6,891 nt of DNA from Patescibacteria group bacterium (lineage in GTDB: Bacteria > Patescibacteriota > Patescibacteriia > UBA2591 > PGYQ01), in the NCBI GenBank assembly GCA_020061725.1, contig JAGUXS010000014.1:1-6891 (forward strand). Direction: 5' to 3'. Positions 1 to 6,891 of the stretch are shown here, piece by piece. The position numbers were made by a program, and so were the translations under genes. Under the pieces are notes generated by a model that was not told the origin of the DNA, did no database searches, and saw only the letters and a program-made list of their open reading frames with translations. The stretch's first letter is position 1. Each line of letters begins with the position of its first letter.

Positions 1-96
1 AATATGAATACAAGATTAAAATCTTTAAACTATAAAACACCCTCTCAATACTTAAAAGAGGAAAAGGATATTGTTATACAACGTATCGTTATCTAA
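1..96 (+). CDS. IS481-family transposase, C-terminal fragment (partial, 5' end outside window)
   Basis: Reading from base 1 in frame 1 gives 31 codons ending in TAA at 94-96. The peptide contains NTRLKSLNYKTPSQYL, which resembles the C-terminal signature of IS481/IS3-type DDE integrases (YN...RPH..LNYKTP..YL), the tail that follows the catalytic glutamate in the RNase H-like fold. The usual RPH is replaced by RLK. The stop codon lies inside the terminal inverted repeat, as is common in compact insertion sequences. The DDE residues and the helix-turn-helix are outside the window, so activity cannot be assessed. The same family is seen at the right edge from its N-terminus. The family call rests on a short tail plus the matching inverted repeats; IS3 is the main alternative. 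Confidence 0.7.
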   Translation, partial: NMNTRLKSLNYKTPSQYLKEEKDIVIQRIVI

Positions 97-98
97 CA
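78..98 (+). repeat. Right terminal inverted repeat (IRR) of IS481-like element
   Basis: The sequence ACAACGTATCGTTATCTAAC plus a final A is the imperfect reverse complement of 6798-6818 near the other edge. The shared core is ACAACGTA, one mismatch, CGTTA, three mismatches, then AACA. The element boundary is placed at the CA dinucleotide (97-98), the usual TG...CA end rule. The flanking target-site copy would start at base 99, but its partner lies outside the window. Confidence 0.72.
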
Positions 99-111
99 AC
101 TATTAAATTAT

Positions 112-1128
112 ATGAAACAAACCTTACTTTATAAAAAACTAAAAGATAAAACAATTCAATGTAGGATTTGTAATCATTATTGTGTTGTTCTTCCCAAGAG
201 GCGAGGGTTTTGTGGCGTGCGAGAAAATCAAGATGGGGATTTTTATTCTCTTGTTTATGGTAAAGCGATTGCCGAAAATATTGACCCAATTGAGAAAAAA
301 CCTTTTTATCATTTTATGCCGGGCAGTCGCGCTTTGTCAATCGCCACTATTGGTTGTAATTTCCGCTGTTTACACTGTCAAAATTGGCAAATTAGTCAAG
401 CGCCTATAAAATTTAAAGAACAAACAAATTTTTTGGGCGAGAATTTAAGTCCAGAAAAAATTGTTGAACACGCTTTGCTAAATAAATGTCAAAGTATCGC
501 TTATACTTACACCGAGCCAACGATTTTTTTAGAATATGCTTTAGATACAATGAAATTAGCGAAAAAAAATGGATTAAAAAATGTTTGGGTTTCTAATGGC
601 TATATGACAAAACAAGCGATTAAATTAATCGCTCCCTATTTAGACGCTATTAATGTTGATTTAAAGGGGTTTACTGAAAAATTTTATAATAAATATTGTG
701 GAGCAAAATTAAAACCCATTTTAGAAAATTTAAAATTATTTAAACAAAAAAATGTTTGGTTAGAAATAACGACTTTGATAATTCCAACTCTTAATGACAA
801 TTTTAAAGAATTAAAAAAAATGGCTGAATTTATTTTTCAAGAATTAAGATTAAATGTTCCATGGCATATATCAAGATTTTTCCCTTCTTACCAATTAGAA
901 AATATTCCAGCCACTCAAATTCAAACTTTAATTAAATGCAGAGAAATCGGACTTAATGTTGGATTAAAATATGTTTATTTGGGAAATGTAAACGATCATA
1001 CAGGCAGCGATACTTATTGTTCAGAATGTAAAACTTTAATAATTGAAAGGATTGGTTATCAAATTAAACGATTTGATAAAAACAAGAAATGTCCTAAATG
1101 CAAAGAGAAGATTGATTTAATTGATTAA
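112..1128 (+). CDS. amrS: AmmeMemoRadiSam system radical SAM enzyme (AmrS-like)
   Basis: This 338-residue protein belongs to the radical SAM group related to pyruvate formate-lyase activases and usually named AmrS. The family is associated with AMMECR1 and Memo partners and its substrate is not known to me. Visible motifs are an N-terminal cysteine cluster (C17, C20, C24, C34) followed by GVREN and YSLVYGK; the [4Fe-4S]-binding CNFRCLHC (C82, C86, C89); YTYTEPTIF (131-139); WVSNGYM (159-165); NVDLKGF (181-187); HISRFFPSY (252-260); and a C-terminal zinc-ribbon-like pair CSEC (C303, C306) and CPKC (C327, C330). Length and motif order match intact family members, and the chosen ATG aligns with the usual N-terminus. 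No Shine-Dalgarno sequence precedes it. The IS end lies 13 bp upstream, so its native promoter region has probably been displaced. AMMECR1 and Memo genes are absent here. It converges with the peptidase gene across the 1142-1172 terminator. Confidence 0.9.
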   Translation: MKQTLLYKKLKDKTIQCRICNHYCVVLPKRRGFCGVRENQDGDFYSLVYGKAIAENIDPIEKKPFYHFMPGSRALSIATIGCNFRCLHCQNWQISQAPIKFKEQTNFLGENLSPEKIVEHALLNKCQSIAYTYTEPTIFLEYALDTMKLAKKNGLKNVWVSNGYMTKQAIKLIAPYLDAINVDLKGFTEKFYNKYCGAKLKPILENLKLFKQKNVWLEITTLIIPTLNDNFKELKKMAEFIFQELRLNVPWHISRFFPSYQLENIPATQIQTLIKCREIGLNVGLKYVYLGNVNDHTGSDTYCSECKTLIIERIGYQIKRFDKNKKCPKCKEKIDLID

Positions 1129-1141
1129 AATATAACACATA

Positions 1142-1172
1142 AAAATTTCCGAGATTTAATCTCGGAAATTTT
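1142..1172. terminator. Bidirectional intrinsic terminator between convergent genes
   Basis: This is a perfect 31-base palindrome: AAAATTTCCGAGATT, a central T, then AATCTCGGAAATTTT. It can form a stem of about 13-14 bp with a small loop and a G/C-containing core (CCGAGA/TCTCGG) flanked by A and T tracts. The stem's A arm and T arm give a U-rich 3' side on both strands, and more T-rich sequence follows on each side. It starts 13 bp after the radical SAM stop codon and lies 125 bp beyond the peptidase stop on the opposite strand, as expected for a shared terminator of a convergent pair. Confidence 0.85.
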
Positions 1173-1229
1173 AAAATTGTTAGATTAATAGATTTTTATA
1201 CATTTTATTTGTGTCGTAGTTTTTGTATG

Positions 1230-1294
1230 AAATTTTTGAAATATAAAGGCGTAAAAAAAATATAAGCGCTGAAAAAAATTTTTGAAAGTATAAA
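1230..1294. repeat. Imperfect AT-rich direct repeat between convergent genes
   Basis: AAATTTTTGAAATATAAA at 1230-1247 recurs at 1276-1294 as the same sequence with one inserted G (AAATTTTTGAAAGTATAAA), 46 bp apart. A-tracts and the palindrome AGCGCT (1265-1270) lie between them. No reading frame or RNA gene is evident. In DNA this AT-rich, an 18-base match could be a low-complexity accident, and no function is assigned. Confidence 0.4.
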
Positions 1295-1297
1295 AAT

Positions 1298-2512
1298 TTA
1301 TTTTAAAAAATCAAAAGCGGTTAAAGCATAAATTTTTGTTACATCAATTACACTTTTAATTTCTACATATTCATTCTTATCGTGCACCCCTCCTCCATCA
1401 CATCCAAAATTTACAGCAGGAATAGCTTTATCAATAAACATCCACATATCACTCCACGGGCCAGAGCCTTCAATAGAAGGTAATATTTTTAATATTTGCT
1501 TTGTGTTTTGTTCTAAAATTTGAACAATTGGCTCTTTAGATTTAATAAAAACAGGTGGAACATAAACAATTGAAATAAGTTTGTATTTTATTCCTGATTT
1601 ATTAAGCCTTTTTTTAATTTCTCTTTCTATAAATTCTTTTGTAATTCCTGGTAAAATTCTTGTATCGCCAAAAGCAATACATAAATCAGGAACCATATTT
1701 ATTGCTTCACCGCCATTAATTAATGTTGGAAAAGTCAAAATATTCTTTCTTCCTGGAAAAATTGGATGTTCTTTTAAGGGAAATTTTAAATTTTGTAAAA
1801 TATTAATTACTTTTGACATTTCTAAAATAGCGTTAAGTCCTTCTTTTTTTTGTTCCCATTCCCTTGAACCAGTATGAATCGCATCGCCAAAAATTTCTAT
1901 TTTAAATCTATAACCACCTCTATTACCAATGATTATTTTTTTTGTTCCTGGTTCACCAACTATTGCCGCATTCCCAGTGTATCCCTTTTTTAAAAGATAG
2001 CGTGTTCCAAAATGAGAAGCGGCCATTGGCTCTTCATCAATTACAAACTGGAGACAAATTTTGCCTTTTAATTCTTTTTTAAATTTTAAAAGAGCTTTTG
2101 CCATATAAATATAACAGCATAAAGCAGATTTCATATCTAAAGCGCCAGACCCGTAAAGTTTTTTATTCTTAATAATGCCTAAAAATGGATTAAAATCCCA
2201 TTCATGAGCTGGAGGCACAGTATCCATATGACCATTAAAAATTAAAGTTTTTTTCCCCTTTCCAAATTCGCAAACCACGTTAGGTCTTGAAAAAGAAATG
2301 CCTTCAAATTTTGGATGCAAGCCAATTTTTTTAAGTTCATTGTAAATTAATTTTGCAACATCTAATTCAATGGGATCATAAGGACTCGATTTTGTAGGAT
2401 CATTTAAATTTGGATTTACAGATCGAGTTTGAATTAATTTCTGTAAAAAATTAATCTGTTCAGCTTTTGATTTTTCTATTTCGGCTATTATTTTTAATTT
2501 GATTTTATTCAT
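1298..2512 (-). CDS. M20-family metallopeptidase / amidohydrolase (ArgE/DapE/CPG2-like)
   Basis: This 404-residue cytoplasmic di-zinc hydrolase cleaves an amide or peptide bond; the substrate cannot be read from sequence. The full M20 ligand set is visible: H95 and D97 in GHMDTVP (94-100), the bridging D126 in GSGALDMKS, the general base E160 with zinc ligand E161 in IDEEP, E187 in VGEPG, and H377 in GVHDKNEYV. H213 (DAIHTGSR) sits in the inserted dimerisation (lid) domain, roughly 195-310, as in CPG2 and DapE. Length is normal and nothing is truncated. Family members include acetylornithine deacetylase, succinyl-diaminopimelate desuccinylase and dipeptidases. No arginine or lysine biosynthesis gene is present, so a peptide-salvage role is equally plausible. 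It lies 35 bp downstream of pyrH on the same strand and is probably co-transcribed with it. The leader before the ATG is A-rich without a Shine-Dalgarno match. Confidence 0.88.
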   Translation of the reverse strand: MNKIKLKIIAEIEKSKAEQINFLQKLIQTRSVNPNLNDPTKSSPYDPIELDVAKLIYNELKKIGLHPKFEGISFSRPNVVCEFGKGKKTLIFNGHMDTVPPAHEWDFNPFLGIIKNKKLYGSGALDMKSALCCYIYMAKALLKFKKELKGKICLQFVIDEEPMAASHFGTRYLLKKGYTGNAAIVGEPGTKKIIIGNRGGYRFKIEIFGDAIHTGSREWEQKKEGLNAILEMSKVINILQNLKFPLKEHPIFPGRKNILTFPTLINGGEAINMVPDLCIAFGDTRILPGITKEFIEREIKKRLNKSGIKYKLISIVYVPPVFIKSKEPIVQILEQNTKQILKILPSIEGSGPWSDMWMFIDKAIPAVNFGCDGGGVHDKNEYVEIKSVIDVTKIYALTAFDFLK

Positions 2513-2547
2513 ATAATTTGTTTTTCTGTTAAATATTAAATGTTTTT

Positions 2548-3231
2548 TTATTTCTCTATTGTTGTTCCTTCGAAGTTTTTTTTGAATAAAAAATTATCTA
2601 CATTTTGGAGATTGTTACCTTTTAAAACAATTACTTTTAATTTAAGTTTTTCTGCTAATTTTGAAGCTATTGGATCAAATGGCAAATTCGCTCCAGGATT
2701 CCATTTGTTTCCAACTATTTTTCTAAAATCACGCCAATTAATTTTTTTTAATGGTTTGGCGTTTTTGTATTTTTTAGGATCTTTGTCAAAAACAAAAGAA
2801 ATATTGCTTAAATTAAGAATTATTTTCGCTTCATAGGCTTGGGCTAATTTTGTCGCGACAAAATCAGTTGACCATCCTGGTTTCCAGCCACCGGCAATAA
2901 TTATTTTTTCTTTTATTTCTTTTTTTATTTTTTGCGGATTAGTAATAATTTTAGGGTAGGCGTAATTTCTAAAAATAGTTCTAAGAAGATGGGCGTTAAT
3001 TCTTGTTCCGTGAATACCTATCCAATCAATATCCTCTTTAATAATTTTTGTAATTTTTGAAGCGGCGTTTTGATAATTTCTTGCTGTTTTTCCTCCTCCA
3101 GAAACAATAAGAAATCGATTTCCTTTTTTTAAATATTTTAAAATTAAATTTCTGAATTTTTTCAAAAAATTAAAATCAATTTTATTTGGAACAATCAATG
3201 ATCCACCGAGAGAAATAATAATTGTTTCCAT
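2548..3231 (-). CDS. pyrH: UMP kinase, archaeal-type, amino acid kinase superfamily
   Basis: This 227-residue protein phosphorylates UMP to UDP with ATP, feeding UTP and CTP synthesis in the cytosol. The amino acid kinase fold is recognisable from SLGGSLI near the N-terminus (7-13), the phosphate-binding VSGGGKTAR (43-51), DWIGIHGTRINAHLLR (69-84, the nucleotide/UMP-pocket region of UMP kinases), AGGWKPGWSTD (113-123), the VFDKDPKK loop (147-154) and the C-terminal FDPIASKLAEK (185-195). Short length, GGS at the N-terminus and the GGWKPG segment resemble the archaeal UMP kinase subgroup more than the E. coli-type PyrH (KLSGEAL). It is likely the first gene of a two-gene unit with the M20 peptidase. 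A candidate extended -10 promoter lies 41 bp upstream. Another amino acid kinase specificity is possible but less likely. Confidence 0.82.
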   Translation of the reverse strand: METIIISLGGSLIVPNKIDFNFLKKFRNLILKYLKKGNRFLIVSGGGKTARNYQNAASKITKIIKEDIDWIGIHGTRINAHLLRTIFRNYAYPKIITNPQKIKKEIKEKIIIAGGWKPGWSTDFVATKLAQAYEAKIILNLSNISFVFDKDPKKYKNAKPLKKINWRDFRKIVGNKWNPGANLPFDPIASKLAEKLKLKVIVLKGNNLQNVDNFLFKKNFEGTTIEK

Positions 3232-3271
3232 AAAAAATAAAATAAATAATCAGTAAAACAAATTAATCTAA

Positions 3272-3280
3272 ATAATACCA
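3272..3280 (-). promoter_or_regulatory. Candidate extended -10 promoter for pyrH-M20 unit
   Basis: On the minus strand the sequence reads TGGTATTAT, an extended -10 (TGn followed by TATTAT, five of six to consensus). There is no good -35 at 16-18 bp; TTTATG is the nearest. It would start transcription near 3265 and give a leader of about 34 nt. In AT-rich DNA such matches arise by chance, so this is a moderate prediction. Confidence 0.4.
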
Positions 3281-3367
3281 CAATGATCAAAATCATAAAT
3301 TAAAATACAACAAAAGTTAATTAATTTTTAAACATTGTGATTTTGAATTTGGCGTTTAGGGATTTGG

Positions 3368-3405
3368 AATTTGTTTAGAACAAATTGCTCTTAATTAGAG
3401 CAATT
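3368..3405 (-). terminator. Tandem hairpins downstream of tgt, possible terminator
   Basis: Two perfect inverted repeats overlap by four bases: AATTTGTT/AACAAATT (3368-3375 with 3379-3386, 3-nt loop) and AATTGCTCT/AGAGCAATT (3383-3391 with 3397-3405, 5-nt loop). Read on the minus strand, the direction of tgt transcription, the stronger hairpin comes 60 bp after the tgt stop and is followed by TTGTTCTAAAC, a weak U-tract. They could end the tgt transcript or stabilise its 3' end. The two stems share bases, so only one can form fully at a time. Confidence 0.45.
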
Positions 3406-3464
3406 AGAAATTAAGATATAAAATAATGTTTATTTATGTAGATAGATTGATGATTACGCTTTTT

Positions 3465-4700
<1,236 letters not shown>

Positions 4701-4877
4701 TCAAAAGCCACATAAATAAAGGTTTAAATGAGTATAAAATAGTATTTGGCATGATTTTGTTCAATTTATATTTTTTCTTTAAAAATTTTACTTTTAATAA
4801 TTTTAAACAAAAAATCGCGCCAAATCACAAAAAAACTTTGTAGACCTTATGGTTATTGATCTTTTAGGGGGGTATTT

Positions 4878-4897
4878 TTTGGGGACTGTCCCTTCTT
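4878..4897 (-). repeat. Right terminal inverted repeat of palindromic element
   Basis: Plus strand TTTGGGGACTGTCCCTTCTT, whose reverse complement matches 4671-4690 at 18 of 20 positions. Its internal palindrome is GGGAC-T-GTCCC (4882-4892). A T-run (4896-4903) follows and overlaps the stop codon of the membrane protein gene. Confidence 0.8.
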
Positions 4898-4901
4898 TTT
4901 T

Positions 4902-6785
4902 TTACATTGAAATTTGATCATACGATGTTGAAATAGAATCTTGAATAAATTCATCGTCCGCTTTTAAAAAAGTTTGTTTTAGTAAAACAATAGATTCATT
5001 TAGCCATTCTGGTTTTATGCTTAATTTAAAATTTGCTTCAATCTTAGTTTCAGAAAATGGCTCGCCAACATAAATTGGCAACCAATTAATTTCCCAACTC
5101 ACTTCGCGAGTTTCTGGATTATATTTTATTTCCCCAGTCGTAACTTTACTTTCTTGTTTCCATTCTACATTTTCAGGTAAAAAAGTGGAGATCTTAATAT
5201 TTTTTAAATTATTCATCGCATTGTTTAATTTCCAATTAACTTGATATTCGCTTTTGTTGTCTATTTTTGGCGGCCAAGCGCTATCACCTAAATGTCCAAT
5301 TTCAATTTTAAGCTCCGCTTGTGTTTTAATTTTTGTTATAATTTTTTGGCTATTTATTTCAAAATCGCTTTGTTCTAATTCGTTTATTTTTGCTTTTACT
5401 TTAACTATACTTTCTAAATAAAAATTTTTTGGAAAATTTTTATCTTCAGCTTCGCTTTCTCCGGAAAATATTTTATCTTGAAGAAAAATTTTAAAGGGAA
5501 TACTTCCTTCTTCTTTTGGTTTTAAAGAAAAAATTTGAGGAATTTGGTCTCTAGACCATGTTAAAAAAGCGTTACCTTCTATTGAATCAAGAAATTTATA
5601 AAAAGAGGAAGAATTCCGACTAACTAATTCTAATTCGCGAGGCAATGTTTTTGTTTCTAATTTTTGCCATCGTAAATTAGGGCTAGCTAATCTAGTTTCA
5701 AAAATTAAATTTTTAATTTCCGTCTCCCCATTGTTTTTATAAAAAATTTCATACTCTAAAATATCTCCCAAATTAGCCGATTGAGTTGCGGATGTTTGAG
5801 AATTTATTCTTAATTCTATAAATAAATTAGAAGCGATTAAAAAAACTATGCTAGTTTTTTCTGTTTGTAAACGAAATTTATTATCTTGATCAATAATTCC
5901 CAAACTTACTTTTAATTCTTTAATTTCTCCAATAACGCCTTTCATTTCCCCTTCTATTTTTAATATTTTTTCTTCTCCTGGTTGAAGATTGCTAAAAAAC
6001 CAAATATCTTCGTCGCTTTGTAAAATTTCCGGTTCGGATTTTATTAATTTAAAATTTTCCGGATATTTAATAATAATTTTAATGGCTTCTAATGGCAAAA
6101 GGGTGTCATTCTTATATTTAATTTCATAACCAATTAATCCATCTGCTAAAACTTTTTCTGGCGCGTTAATATCTAAAACAACGCTTGCTTTATTTAAAAT
6201 AGTCGTGATTGAATTATTTTTTTTAAAAAAAGACGAAAAATTAATTGGTCTATAATTTAAAATCGCGCTGATTGTTTTTGAAGTTCCAACTTCTCCCAAG
6301 AATTGTCCAAGAATTTTAATTTGTTTTTTTTCTCCAGCTTTTATTTTTTCTATTTTCCAAGTATTGGAATTTTCCATTGGCTCAAGAGAGGAAAATTTTA
6401 ATTTAAAATCTGAAGGGAATTTAATGTCAACAGATAGGTCGATTAAATCTATACTCTCTTGATTGTCTAAATTTATTTGATAAGAAATTTCACTGCCAGA
6501 AGATATTTCTGTTGGTCCTTCAATTTGAAAAATAAGTTTTTCTCCAGAAAATTTCGCTTGTTTATTAAAAATTAAAAAACTAACCACGGATATTCCAAAT
6601 ATAATAAATAAAAAAAATAAAATTCTCATTAAAATTTGGATCGTTTTATTTTTTTCTTTATGTTCTAAGTGAAAAAAATCAAATTCTCTCCCCCTTTTTT
6701 CTATATTATAAATTTCATCCAAACCATTTTCGATTTTTTCCTTTTTGTTGTTTTCTATTTTTTTGGTCTTAAAATTAAAAGACAT
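4902..6785 (-). CDS. Membrane-anchored protein with tandem Ig-like (DUF11/CARDB-like) repeats, function unknown
   Basis: This 627-residue protein has a charged, Lys/Glu-rich cytoplasmic tail (1-48), one hydrophobic segment (about 51-73, followed by NKQAKF) and a long extracytoplasmic part. The tail charge suggests N-in, C-out topology, a signal anchor without cleavage site. The outer part holds about four beta-rich repeats starting near 84, 202, 320 and 490, each with the pattern of a hydrophobic strand, then SYQINLDNQ / GYEIKYKND / EYEIFYKNN / EYQVNWKLN, then a PENFKL/LPENVEW-type strand and a PGEEK-type turn. This is the pattern of DUF11/CARDB-like repeats in surface proteins. There is no cysteine, catalytic motif or sorting signal that I can see. 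It is probably a cell-surface scaffold or adhesion protein, but that is inference. No Shine-Dalgarno precedes the ATG, and an IS481-like end lies 12 bp upstream, so its native promoter is probably displaced. Confidence 0.75.
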   Translation of the reverse strand: MSFNFKTKKIENNKKEKIENGLDEIYNIEKRGREFDFFHLEHKEKNKTIQILMRILFFLFIIFGISVVSFLIFNKQAKFSGEKLIFQIEGPTEISSGSEISYQINLDNQESIDLIDLSVDIKFPSDFKLKFSSLEPMENSNTWKIEKIKAGEKKQIKILGQFLGEVGTSKTISAILNYRPINFSSFFKKNNSITTILNKASVVLDINAPEKVLADGLIGYEIKYKNDTLLPLEAIKIIIKYPENFKLIKSEPEILQSDEDIWFFSNLQPGEEKILKIEGEMKGVIGEIKELKVSLGIIDQDNKFRLQTEKTSIVFLIASNLFIELRINSQTSATQSANLGDILEYEIFYKNNGETEIKNLIFETRLASPNLRWQKLETKTLPRELELVSRNSSSFYKFLDSIEGNAFLTWSRDQIPQIFSLKPKEEGSIPFKIFLQDKIFSGESEAEDKNFPKNFYLESIVKVKAKINELEQSDFEINSQKIITKIKTQAELKIEIGHLGDSAWPPKIDNKSEYQVNWKLNNAMNNLKNIKISTFLPENVEWKQESKVTTGEIKYNPETREVSWEINWLPIYVGEPFSETKIEANFKLSIKPEWLNESIVLLKQTFLKADDEFIQDSISTSYDQISM

Positions 6786-6797
6786 AAGATAGGTAAT

Positions 6798-6820
6798 TGT
6801 TGACTAACGCTACGTTGTCA
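6798..6820 (+). repeat. Left terminal inverted repeat (IRL) of IS481-like element
   Basis: TGTTGACTAACGCTACGTTG plus TCA is the outer end, starting with TG. Its reverse complement aligns with 76-98 at 17 of 23 positions. The transposase -35 box is embedded in the repeat, an arrangement that lets transposase bound at the end repress its own promoter. Confidence 0.75.
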
Positions 6821-6829
6821 GAGTATAAT
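6800..6829 (+). promoter_or_regulatory. Transposase promoter within IS left end
   Basis: TTGACT (6800-6805) and a perfect TATAAT (6824-6829) are separated by 18 bp. The predicted transcription start, about 7 bases after the -10 box, falls on or next to the A of the transposase ATG at 6836, predicting a leaderless mRNA. Confidence 0.75.
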
Positions 6830-6835
6830 TGAGGT

Positions 6836-6891
6836 ATGAGATTAAAACTTCATAAAAACGCTCGGACAACATTCGCGATAAGAAAAGAAAT
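6836..6891 (+). CDS. IS481-family transposase, N-terminal fragment (partial, 3' end outside window)
   Basis: Eighteen complete codons are visible: MRLKLHKNARTTFAIRKE. The motif LKLHKNARTTxAIRKEI is the characteristic start of IS481-family transposases, just before the helix-turn-helix that binds the IS ends. Here a Phe stands where Pro is usual. The catalytic DDE core lies outside the window. GAGGT directly abuts the ATG (6831-6835), too close to act as a normal Shine-Dalgarno sequence, and the promoter placement suggests leaderless translation instead. Confidence 0.82.
   Translation, partial: MRLKLHKNARTTFAIRKE

Larger units (their letters stand above)
1..98 (+). mobile_element. Right end of an IS481-like insertion sequence (truncated by window edge)
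   Basis: The segment holds the last 31 codons of a transposase and an outer terminal inverted repeat ending in CA at 97-98. The repeat (78-98) matches, in reverse complement, the repeat that opens the IS copy at the other edge of the window (17 of 21 positions), which identifies both as ends of related elements. Only the 3' end is visible, so length and integrity cannot be judged. The radical SAM gene starts 13 bp beyond the IS end. Confidence 0.75.
6798..6891 (+). mobile_element. Left end of a second IS481-like insertion sequence (truncated by window edge)
   Basis: The element begins at TG (6798-6799) with an inverted repeat, a promoter and the transposase start, then runs off the window. 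It has the same orientation as the IS at the left edge, and the two repeats match in reverse complement, so they are copies of the same or closely related elements. The boundary is 12 bp upstream of the membrane protein start codon on the other strand. Confidence 0.8.

Noticed and set aside
89..289. Minus-strand open frame of 66 codons
   Set aside because: It overlaps the IS end and the start of the well-supported radical SAM gene in antisense; no recognisable motif.
182..409. Plus-strand 75-codon frame inside the radical SAM gene
   Set aside because: Out-of-frame shadow of a gene with complete family motifs.
1581..1877. Plus-strand 98-codon frame antisense to the M20 peptidase
   Set aside because: Antisense shadow; composition is that of a complemented coding frame, rich in Phe, Ile and Ser.
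2540..2836. Plus-strand 98-codon frame antisense to pyrH
   Set aside because: Antisense shadow with no motif; pyrH on the other strand is well supported.
4866..4884. G-quadruplex from GGGGGG and GGGG runs
   Set aside because: Only two usable G-runs lie close together; four are needed.
4881..4903. Intrinsic terminator formed by GGGGACTGTCCC and the T-run
   Set aside because: The palindrome has a single-base centre, giving a very short stem once a loop is allowed, and the T-run follows on the plus strand where no gene is being transcribed.

Overview
The window looks like chromosomal DNA of a very AT-rich bacterium, most plausibly a Patescibacteria (CPR) lineage. The basis is circumstantial: strong A/T bias at silent positions, no clear Shine-Dalgarno sequence before any of the five complete genes, an archaeal-type UMP kinase, and a single-pass membrane protein made of Ig-like repeats. 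All complete genes end in TAA and read through with standard Trp (TGG) codons, so no recoded UGA is needed. No 16S or other taxonomic marker is present, so the placement is an inference.

Layout. The left edge (1-98) is the 3' end of an IS481-like insertion sequence: the transposase C-terminus and its right terminal inverted repeat. The right edge (6798-6891) is the 5' end of a second, related IS481-like copy in the same orientation: its left inverted repeat, a promoter and the transposase N-terminus. Between them lie five complete genes: a plus-strand radical SAM enzyme of the AmmeMemoRadiSam type (112-1128), then four minus-strand genes, which in transcription order are a membrane-anchored Ig-repeat protein (6785-4902), tRNA-guanine transglycosylase tgt (4664-3465), UMP kinase pyrH (3231-2548) and an M20 metallopeptidase (2512-1298). 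A strong palindromic terminator at 1142-1172 separates the convergent radical SAM and peptidase genes. pyrH and the peptidase are 35 bp apart and probably co-transcribed.

The gap between tgt and the Ig-repeat gene is almost entirely filled by an element of about 227 bp (4671-4897). It has 20-bp terminal inverted repeats containing GGGAC-A-GTCCC palindromes and is itself an imperfect palindrome over most of its length. It looks like a non-autonomous, hairpin-forming mobile element, perhaps mobilised by an IS200-like/REP-associated (Y1) transposase. It ends 6 bp before the tgt start codon, so it forms the tgt 5' region.

The genes are mostly housekeeping (tRNA modification, pyrimidine nucleotide phosphorylation, peptide or amide hydrolysis) and do not form an obvious pathway. 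The unusual content is the mobile DNA placed at gene starts: both IS ends lie 12-13 bp from a start codon and the hairpin element abuts a third. I see no convincing new multigene defence or metabolic system. There is no gene-free stretch longer than 300 bases.
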